64,000 bases of DNA from Gammaproteobacteria bacterium. GTDB taxonomy: Bacteria; Pseudomonadota; Gammaproteobacteria; Enterobacterales; Neiellaceae. Within the stretch, counting starts at the first letter, position 1. Each line of letters opens with the position of its first letter. The notes below the pieces were generated by a model, which saw only the letters and a program-made list of their open reading frames with translations, did no database searches and had not been told where the DNA came from. Below are positions 29,849 through 36,987 of this stretch, in pieces. Where the stretch lies: contig JAFOOX010000045.1 of the NCBI GenBank assembly GCA_017425245.1, forward strand, positions 41,996 to 105,995. The letters are read 5' to 3'. Both the position numbers and the translations under genes were made by a program.

Positions 29849-31510
29849 TCAGTCGCCCTTGCTGCGGAAATCCCGCCAGTACGCATGAACCGTCTCTTTC
29901 ATCTCGCGATGGAGAAGCATAATGCCAAGCAGGTTAGGCAGGGTCATCAGCACCACGGCCACCCCGGCGAGATTCCAGATGGTGGTGGTGTCACTCAGCG
30001 CGGCCCACACAAAGCCGGCTACGTAGAGTACCCGGTAAGGCATGATCGCCCGGTACCCCAGCAGATACTGCACCGCCCGGTCACCATAATAGGACCAGCT
30101 GATCACCGTCGAGAACGCGAACAGCAACAGCGATATCGCCAGCAACTGTTGACCATAGCTCCCAATGAAGCTGCGACTAAAAGCGATGGCGGTGAGCTGC
30201 GCGGAATGAACCCGCGACAGCCCAGTGACAGTAATCTCGTCATTCAGTAGCTTGCCGTCGACCACCTGAAGTTCACCGTCATAGGGGTGGCCAGCGACTT
30301 CATAGTGCACAGACTCGGCCACCGAACGCGCGTTGACCAAGGTGTAATCACCAGCCTCGGCGACACCATCGACCACCTTCAATGCACCGCTGTACAACGC
30401 AACCGTTGATGGCTGGCCCGTTAACCAAGCGCCTAGCTGCAGGCGGTGGCCATCATCCTTGTCACTCCAATGCCCCTGGATATAGGCCATGTCGGCCGCT
30501 TGGAACTGGTTCTGGTGCTTCTCGGTCCACACCCCGGAGGAGAGGATCACCAACCCGGTGATGGTGCAGATCACCAAGGTGTCGATAAAGGGTTCAAGCA
30601 GGGCCACAATCCCTTCCGACACCGGCTCGTGAGCTTTGGCCGATGCGTGGGCAATAGGTGCCGAGCCTTGCCCAGCTTCGTTAGAGAACAAGCCGCGGGC
30701 AACGCCGCGATTGAACGCATAGGCAAAGCTGGCGCCCAGAAAGCCACCAACAGCCGCCGAACCGGTAAAGGCATCGGCAACCACCGAGCCCAACGAGGGC
30801 AGAATGTTGTCATAGTGCTGAACAATCACTGCCAGCGCGCCGAACAGATAAACACAGGCCATGGCCGGCACCAGTGCCGATGTGACATGGGCGATGCGGC
30901 GAATGCCGCCCAGGATGACCAGGGCCAAAATCACCGCCAGCACCCCGGCGGTGATTGCCCGGTCGAGACCAAAGCCACTCTCCATGGCACTGGCAATGCT
31001 ATTGATCTGTGGCATGTTGCCAGTACCAAAGGCGCAGATGACGGTCGCAATCGCAAAGAGCACCGCCAGCCACTTCATTTTCAGACGGCGATCCATGTAG
31101 TACATCGGCCCACCGGCCATGCTGCCATCTTCGGTTTTAACCCGGTATTTGTGCGACAGGGTCACTTCGACAAACTTGGTGGTCATGCCGAAAAATGCGG
31201 TAACCCACATCCAAAACAACGCTGCAGGCCCGCCAAAGTAGATGGCCAAGGCCACACCACTGATATTGCCGGTACCCACGGTGCCCGACAGCGCGGTGGC
31301 CAGCGCCTGAAAGTGGCTGGTATCGCCAGGCGCCTTCTTGTCGTCATAACGCCCGGAAACCACCTTCCAGGCGTGGTTGAAATAGCGGATTTGGGGAAAA
31401 CCGAGGTAGAGGGAGAAGAACAAGCCCACACCAATCAACAGAAATGGGAAATAGGCCGCTGACCCCAACAAGCCATCCAGCCACAGCAACCACTCATTGA
31501 ACGTATGCAC
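29849..31510 (-). CDS. Sodium:amino acid symporter, AGCS (alanine/glycine) family
   Basis: A 553-residue polytopic transporter. Family hallmarks include [18 protein letters not shown] at the start, [18 protein letters not shown] (Na+/substrate site) and [17 protein letters not shown] polar insert of about 100 residues near 340-430 ([16 protein letters not shown] to [14 protein letters not shown]) is longer than in typical members. It imports alanine or glycine with Na+. The start is a GTG at 31510 directly behind AGGGAGAGGG; upstream ATG codons lack ribosome sites and lengthen the protein unusually. Confidence 0.9.
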   Translation of the reverse strand: MHTFNEWLLWLDGLLGSAAYFPFLLIGVGLFFSLYLGFPQIRYFNHAWKVVSGRYDDKKAPGDTSHFQALATALSGTVGTGNISGVALAIYFGGPAALFWMWVTAFFGMTTKFVEVTLSHKYRVKTEDGSMAGGPMYYMDRRLKMKWLAVLFAIATVICAFGTGNMPQINSIASAMESGFGLDRAITAGVLAVILALVILGGIRRIAHVTSALVPAMACVYLFGALAVIVQHYDNILPSLGSVVADAFTGSAAVGGFLGASFAYAFNRGVARGLFSNEAGQGSAPIAHASAKAHEPVSEGIVALLEPFIDTLVICTITGLVILSSGVWTEKHQNQFQAADMAYIQGHWSDKDDGHRLQLGAWLTGQPSTVALYSGALKVVDGVAEAGDYTLVNARSVAESVHYEVAGHPYDGELQVVDGKLLNDEITVTGLSRVHSAQLTAIAFSRSFIGSYGQQLLAISLLLFAFSTVISWSYYGDRAVQYLLGYRAIMPYRVLYVAGFVWAALSDTTTIWNLAGVAVVLMTLPNLLGIMLLHREMKETVHAYWRDFRSKGD

Positions 31511-31632
31511 ATCCCTCTCCCTTTTATCTGTTCGAACAGGGCCTGATCGCTGCCGATGATTCGCATCATAGGGCTGCATCAGCTTGTGTAACAAGAGGTT
31601 GCCGCGTTAACCAACAAACGGCAAAACAATCG

Positions 31633-31661
31633 TTGACAGCTTTGCTGGTGCGGCTTAAGAT
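31633..31661 (+). promoter_or_regulatory. Sigma-70 promoter of the first tRNA-Asn
   Basis: A perfect -35 TTGACA (31633-31638), a 17-base spacer and -10 TAAGAT (31656-31661), followed by a GC-rich discriminator typical of growth-rate-controlled stable RNA promoters. The tRNA begins 22 bases later. Confidence 0.85.
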
Positions 31662-31683
31662 GCGCGCCGCTTGAGACGGTCGT

Positions 31684-31760
31684 TCCCCAGTAGCTCAGTC
31701 GGTTAGAGCGACGGACTGTTAATCCGCAGGTCGTAAGTTCGAATCTTACCTGGGGAGCCA
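31684..31760 (+). tRNA. tRNA-Asn (GTT), copy 1
   Basis: A 77-base tRNA with encoded CCA. The acceptor stem TCCCCAG pairs with CTGGGGA, the D arm is TAGCTCAGTCGGTTAGAGCGA, the anticodon loop CTGTTAA carries GTT at 31718-31720, and the T loop is TTCGAAT. It is flanked by its own promoter and terminator. Confidence 0.97.
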
Positions 31761-31774
31761 ACTCTCAAAACACC

Positions 31775-31803
31775 AACCCGCCACATGGCGGGTTTTGTGT
31801 TTT
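31775..31803 (+). terminator. Terminator of first tRNA-Asn
   Basis: An 8-bp stem AACCCGCC/GGCGGGTT with a four-base loop and a T-rich tail (TTTTGTGTTTT). Confidence 0.88.
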
Positions 31804-31833
31804 AGGAAGCAAACAAACGCCAGCAGACAAGGG

Positions 31834-31863
31834 TTGACAGCCCCGCGTGCCGAGCCTTAACAT
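31834..31863 (+). promoter_or_regulatory. Sigma-70 promoter of the second tRNA-Asn
   Basis: -35 TTGACA (31834-31839) and -10 TTAACA/TAACAT (31857-31863) with a 17-18 base spacer, again with a GC-rich discriminator before the tRNA. Confidence 0.82.
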
Positions 31864-31885
31864 GCGCCCCGCTTGAAGCGACTAT

Positions 31886-31962
31886 TCCCCAGTAGCTCAG
31901 TCGGTTAGAGCGACGGACTGTTAATCCGCAGGTCGTAAGTTCGAATCTTACCTGGGGAGCCA
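31886..31962 (+). tRNA. tRNA-Asn (GTT), copy 2
   Basis: Identical over all 77 bases to the copy at 31684-31760, with anticodon GTT at 31920-31922 and encoded CCA. It lies in a second complete promoter-tRNA-terminator unit, about 202 bases after the first. Confidence 0.97.
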
Positions 31963-31977
31963 AGCGCTTCAGCACTG

Positions 31978-32005
31978 ACCCGCCATCACGGCGGGTTTTG
32001 TGTTT
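31978..32005 (+). terminator. Terminator of second tRNA-Asn
   Basis: A 7-bp stem ACCCGCC/GGCGGGT with a five-base loop and a TTTTGTGTTT tail; similar in design to the terminator of copy 1. Confidence 0.87.
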
Positions 32006-32225
32006 CTGGTCCCCTGTCACTCATGCCAACTTTTCAGCCGCCCAGCTGGTCCGACCAAGTTAACGCCGTTCACTTCACAGAACTGTAACCTGGTCATTCT
32101 TTGGCCGTTATGAACATTTTGCAAAGGTTTCACCTGTCGTTATGGTATCGCCAGCCTGGTGAGTTGAACCGTGCTCCCTGCTCCGCCTGGCGACGAAACT
32201 ATAAATAGAACAGGACTCTGACCCT

Positions 32226-35200
32226 ATGAACATGACCCGCTCGACGGCGTCATGGGCTGCAGCCGTAGCGCTTATGGCGCTACCGGCTGTTGCCCATGCC
32301 GACTGGTATTTCCGTGGCACCGCCAATGGCTGGGCCGCCACTCAGATGACCGCTGAATCCACCACCCTCTACTCGACATGCCAGAGCTTCACCAGCGGAG
32401 ACAGCAACGGCGGCCCCCGCTTCAAGATTGACCGTTTCGGTAACTGGGTAGAGAACTATCCGGCAACCGATTTCACCGTCAGCGCCAACACCAGTTATCA
32501 GATCAGTTTCGACACCAGCACCAAGGCAGTAACCGCAACCCCGGTTGCCAGCTGCGGCGAATCCGTCGGCTTCACCAAAAAGTTCAACCAGCTCTACTTC
32601 CGTGGCACCCCAAACAGTTGGGCCACTGGCGCCATGGCGCTAACTGCCAATAACACTTGGGAGCTGGACGTCAACTTCAGCGGTGGTGCCAGCCAGCGCT
32701 TCAAGCTCGACGTCACGGGCAACTGGAGCGAGAACTACGGCGACACCAACAAAGATGGGGTTCTGGAACGTAATGGCGCCGACATCTACACCACGGTAAA
32801 CGGCACCTACAAACTTACGGTCAATGACAGCACCCTGGCTTACAGCCTGACGCCGGTATCCGGCAGCAACCAGCCACCGGTGGCGGTGATCACCCCCGGT
32901 GGTACTATCGCTGCCCAAGTCGGCGACACCCTGACCTTCAGTGGCGAAGATTCCACCGACAGCGATGGCTTTGTCGCCAGCTACAAGTGGAGCAACAACG
33001 AAACCACCGAAACCACCACTGTCACCTTCACCGCCGCCGGAACCCAAAGCATCGGCCTGACGGTGACCGACGATCAAGGCGCCACCAGCAGCAGCACGGT
33101 CAGCGTGACTGTGACCAGCGGCGAGACCATCAGCGACAAATGGTACTTCCGCGGCACCCCCAACAATTGGGGAACCACGGCCATGATCAGCAGCGACAAC
33201 CGGGTGTTCTGTACCCAGCAAAGCTTCGGCAGCGCCGATCCGCGCTTCAAGATCGACCACAAGGGCGACTGGACCGAGGCCTATCCGACAGCCGACTATC
33301 GGGTGACGGCCAACACCACCTATGACATCTGCTTCGACGCCCAGACCAAGACTCTGGACGTAGATGCAGTGCAGGGGGTTGATACCCAGCCGCCAAGCGT
33401 CACTGCCACGCCGGGCGGCGGCAGCTATGCCGACAGCCAGAACATTCAGCTGCAGGTGAGCGACAATCAGGACAGCGCGCCGGTGATCTACTACACCATC
33501 GATAGCTCCACCCCGACCACCAGTTCGCCCCGTTACAACGGTCAGACCATCACCGCCACCGACAAAGGCCCCGGTACCGATCTGGTGATCAAGACCCTGG
33601 CGGTTGACGCCAGCGGTAACCAGCAGGAGCAGAGCTTCAGCTACAACATCGGCGCCCTGCCGGTGTCCGGTGATTTCCGTAGCGAAACCATCTACTTCCT
33701 GCTCACTGCCCGTTTCTATGATGGTGATCCGAGCAACAACTACTACAACCGTGACCGTTATAAAGCTGGCGATCCCCACTGGCGTGGCGACTTCAAGGGT
33801 CTGATCCAGAAGCTGGATTACATCAAGGACCTTGGCTTCACCGCCATCTGGATCACGCCGCCAGTAGAGAACCGCTCAGGTCTCGATTATCACGGCTACC
33901 ACGCCTATGACTTCTACCGCGTCGATCCGCGTCTGGAATCGGAAGATGCCAGCTACAAGGACTTCATCGATGCGGCCCACGCCAAAGGGCTGAAGGTGAT
34001 TCAGGACGTGGTGGTTAACCACAGCAGCCAATACGGTCTTCGCGGTCAGGTGTGGATCAACCACCTGCCAATCAAGTACTACGTGCCCAAAAGCTCAACC
34101 CAGGGCCTGATCGACAACGGCCCCTATCAGGGCAACCTTGGTGACTATCTGAGTGCCAACCGTTGCGATGACGACAACCCGGTCGCACCCGACTGGTATC
34201 GCGCCCGCTGCACCAGCGATCCAGAAGGCATTGTGCCGCTGGTCGACCCGAAAACTGGCGCTACCGTTCCCTCTGCAGGCTATGATCCCAGCCGCTTCTT
34301 CGGCATCGACGCCCAAGGTCTTGACCCGAACTGGTACCACCTGGATGGCTTTATGGCCGGTGGCGACTGGGAAAACCCCTTGGCCCTGCAGCGCAAGCAC
34401 ATGGCTGGTGACACCATCGACTTGGCGACTGGTCGTCAGAACGTCAAGGACTACATCAACGGTGCGATCAAGATGTACCTCGATATGGGCGTTGATGCGA
34501 TCCGCGTCGATACCCTGAAGCACGTCGAACGTAATGAGCTGCTGACCTACATCCATGAATGGCAGGCTCACAAGCCAGGCCTGTTCGTGTTCGGTGAAAA
34601 CCTGGTCAAAGGCACCGGCTGGGGCTCCGAGCTCGACGGTGACAACGCCTCGGCGGTCATTCGTCCGTGGTGGTACACCCGTCTGACCAACGATCCGGCT
34701 AACCCCAATGGTGGCGGTGATTCCGGTCTGTCGGTACTCGACTTCTCGCTGTTCTCCACCTTCCGCGACAACATCCGTAATGGCAACTTCGGTGGTATCG
34801 GCGGCATCTTTGCCAAGGATTGGATCTACGGTGATGCCACCAAACTGGTGACCTTCTTCCAGAACCACGATGTCGGCCCGGACAACGACTTCAAATACCG
34901 CTTTGGCGGCCTGGAGTCGAATGCTGCCCTGGTTTATAACCTGCTATGGACTGCTCGCGGCATCCCGACCCTTTACTACGGTGAGGAGATCATGTTCGCG
35001 GCTGGCAAACCCCAGGATATCGAGGGTGAAAGCATGACCGTTGACCAGACCGGCCGCGCCTATTTCGGCGCCCATCTGGACGATCTGGCCACCACCCAGG
35101 CCCACCCGCTGTACCAGCACATCAAGCGCTTGAACCAGATCCGCAAGGCGGTCCCTGCTCTGCAGAAAGCACCGATGAGCAAGGTTAACGAATGGGGCGC

Positions 35201-35447
35201 GGGTATGAGCTTCGTGCGTGACCTGTCCTCGGAAAACAGTTATGCCGTGGTTGGCCTGGCGGCCAGCGGCGATCAAAGTGTGACCGTCAGCGGTGTCAAA
35301 AACGGTACCTACCGTGATGCCGTGTCCGGTGCCACCTTGAGCGTCAGCAACGGCAACCTGAGCTTTTCAGTGCCGGCTAACTCTGCCCGCATCTGGGTAC
35401 TCAATGGCCCAGGCAAGGTCGGCGTTGATGGAAAATACCTGAAATAG
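32226..35447 (+). CDS. Secreted multimodular alpha-amylase (GH13) with three FRGT modules
   Basis: A 1073-residue exported starch-degrading enzyme. A signal peptide (1-25, cleavage after AHA) is followed by FRGTxNxW modules at about 26-107, 122-211 and 306-381, a PKD domain at 216-298, a chitobiase-C-terminal-like domain at 388-476, a GH13 barrel at about 484-980 and a C-terminal beta domain. Catalytic residues are D762 (RVDTLK), E791 (FGENL) and D882 (QNHDVG), with DVVVNH at 595-600. Modules 1 and 3 each contain two cysteines that may pair. The modules are probably starch-binding, but no family number is assigned. Transglycosylation (CGTase-like) cannot be excluded. AGGA precedes the start. 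Confidence 0.9.
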   Translation: MNMTRSTASWAAAVALMALPAVAHADWYFRGTANGWAATQMTAESTTLYSTCQSFTSGDSNGGPRFKIDRFGNWVENYPATDFTVSANTSYQISFDTSTKAVTATPVASCGESVGFTKKFNQLYFRGTPNSWATGAMALTANNTWELDVNFSGGASQRFKLDVTGNWSENYGDTNKDGVLERNGADIYTTVNGTYKLTVNDSTLAYSLTPVSGSNQPPVAVITPGGTIAAQVGDTLTFSGEDSTDSDGFVASYKWSNNETTETTTVTFTAAGTQSIGLTVTDDQGATSSSTVSVTVTSGETISDKWYFRGTPNNWGTTAMISSDNRVFCTQQSFGSADPRFKIDHKGDWTEAYPTADYRVTANTTYDICFDAQTKTLDVDAVQGVDTQPPSVTATPGGGSYADSQNIQLQVSDNQDSAPVIYYTIDSSTPTTSSPRYNGQTITATDKGPGTDLVIKTLAVDASGNQQEQSFSYNIGALPVSGDFRSETIYFLLTARFYDGDPSNNYYNRDRYKAGDPHWRGDFKGLIQKLDYIKDLGFTAIWITPPVENRSGLDYHGYHAYDFYRVDPRLESEDASYKDFIDAAHAKGLKVIQDVVVNHSSQYGLRGQVWINHLPIKYYVPKSSTQGLIDNGPYQGNLGDYLSANRCDDDNPVAPDWYRARCTSDPEGIVPLVDPKTGATVPSAGYDPSRFFGIDAQGLDPNWYHLDGFMAGGDWENPLALQRKHMAGDTIDLATGRQNVKDYINGAIKMYLDMGVDAIRVDTLKHVERNELLTYIHEWQAHKPGLFVFGENLVKGTGWGSELDGDNASAVIRPWWYTRLTNDPANPNGGGDSGLSVLDFSLFSTFRDNIRNGNFGGIGGIFAKDWIYGDATKLVTFFQNHDVGPDNDFKYRFGGLESNAALVYNLLWTARGIPTLYYGEEIMFAAGKPQDIEGESMTVDQTGRAYFGAHLDDLATTQAHPLYQHIKRLNQIRKAVPALQKAPMSKVNEWGAGMSFVRDLSSENSYAVVGLAASGDQSVTVSGVKNGTYRDAVSGATLSVSNGNLSFSVPANSARIWVLNGPGKVGVDGKYLK

Positions 35448-35466
35448 CAGCGGCCAGCCAAAACCA

Positions 35467-35492
35467 ACGGCCACCTTCGGGTGGCCGTTTCT
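35467..35492 (+). terminator. Terminator after the first amylase
   Basis: A 9-bp stem ACGGCCACC/GGTGGCCGT closed by a TTCG tetraloop, which is unusually stable, followed by TTTCTATT. Confidence 0.85.
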
Positions 35493-35587
35493 ATTGGTGC
35501 AACAGCGGCAAACAGTACGACAGTGGACGGCACTCCCCAGTCCCGGGTATAAGCATTTATCAGCCGCGCCCACCGGAGCTTCCAACC

Positions 35588-36151
35588 ATGCGCACCCTTG
35601 CCGTAACCGTCCTCGCCCTAACCCTTTCCACTGCAGTTCACGCGACCGATGCCAACAGCCTGCTCAAGGCCGGTTCTGCTCTGCTGGCCCCCCAGCAAGC
35701 CAGCACAACCACCACCAGTGACGCCGTGCAGGGCTCGTTAGTCGACGCCCTCACCAGCAAGCTGGGGATCACGCCAGCCCAAGCCAGTGGCGGAGCCGGA
35801 GCCTTGCTGGGTCTGGCTCAAGGCAAATTATCGGCCGATGACAGTAGCGCTCTGGCCACCGCCATCCCCGGTCTCGATCAGATCATTGGCTCAGCCCCCA
35901 AAATCGATGCAGCCGCCACCCAGAGCAATGATCTGCTGGGCCAGGCCAATAGCCTGCTCGGCGGTAGCAACAAGCTGCTGGGCGATAACAGCAGTCTGCA
36001 GACACTGGCAACCCTGGCCCCGGCCTTTGAAGCCCTCGGCTTGGACGCCAGCATGGTGCAGCAGTTTTTGCCAGTGATCCTCGATTACGTTAATCAAAAC
36101 GGCAACGACGCCTTGATGGGTGCGCTTCAGCAAGCGCTGCTGGGCGGCTAA
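35588..36151 (+). CDS. Secreted DUF2780 family protein
   Basis: A 187-residue protein with a signal peptide (1-19, cleavage near AVHA) and an alanine/leucine-rich helical body. The pattern LVDALTSKLGITPAQASGGAGALLGLAQ and the late VLDYVNQNG-like segment fit DUF2780, a family of unknown function common in gammaproteobacteria. GGAG precedes the ATG. It lies alone between the two amylase genes; no role in starch use is shown. Confidence 0.82.
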   Translation: MRTLAVTVLALTLSTAVHATDANSLLKAGSALLAPQQASTTTTSDAVQGSLVDALTSKLGITPAQASGGAGALLGLAQGKLSADDSSALATAIPGLDQIIGSAPKIDAAATQSNDLLGQANSLLGGSNKLLGDNSSLQTLATLAPAFEALGLDASMVQQFLPVILDYVNQNGNDALMGALQQALLGG

Positions 36152-36987
36152 AACAACATTGGCCGATTTTGCGCGTTTAACAGGAAGGCCTACGTCCAGG
36201 AGTCACGCTTGGGCGTAGCATTCTAAGTCAGGACTTCCCTACTTAACCGTCAGCGATTGCCCCTCTTCATCCTGTGGAAACACCACCAATGTGACCGACG
36301 TGGTGTCGCCGTTGTCGGGGGCCTCCTCCGCCAAAGCTTCACCGGCTTTGATGCGCTTGTTGTGACCGTCCTCGCACCACCAGTTCCCACTCCAGGACCA
36401 TGCCGGAAGACGATACTTGGCGCAGGAACCAGCCAGTATCAGAGCAGGGAGCAAGCCCAATCACCATGCTACAGATCTGGGCTTGGCCGACAGGATAAGG
36501 CAACGGTCGGCCGTCCCAGCCGCTCGTGGTTGCAGTATTTACTCTCGTCGAGCGTCGCTGTGTTCTCCAACGCCGGTGCGGCACCAATAGCCACATGACA
36601 GTGCGATTCAACACGATAGAGTCTCCTGCTGATGCTGAATGATAGTAGCAGCGGTTTCGGTGAGCCCGATGGCGGATTCGTCAATAATACGACGGTCGCC
36701 GACATGCCCCCACACCTCTAGTGACCAACCCATTGTTTTAGATGCCGGCATCGATGGATAAGCCGGCTTCTTGCGCCTCGTCAATTTTATGCCAAACCAA
36801 TCGCGCGGCGACATGCTTTTGACTTTCAGGTCACATTTTCGACGTTTGCCCTTTGCATCAGCTGTATCCCCCGCATAGGGTAGCGCTGCCATCCATAGGC
36901 ATCCGGGGATGACCTCTAATCCACCGGCGACGAGCAGCCGCTAGGTTCAGCTCGCTCTGATCTCTCATTCACTACAGGAACTCGACG
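36152..36987. other. 836-base stretch with only broken reading frames
   Basis: No confident gene. On the minus strand three partly overlapping frames follow one another: 36892-36608 (94 residues), 36705-36469 and 36460-36239 (73 residues starting at a TTG, with an AGSC near a hydrophobic start and an acidic end). Their residue composition looks protein-like in pieces, suggesting a gene broken by frameshifts, but no family is recognised. The last 30 bases hold the ribosome site of the second amylase (CAGGAA). Confidence 0.4.
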
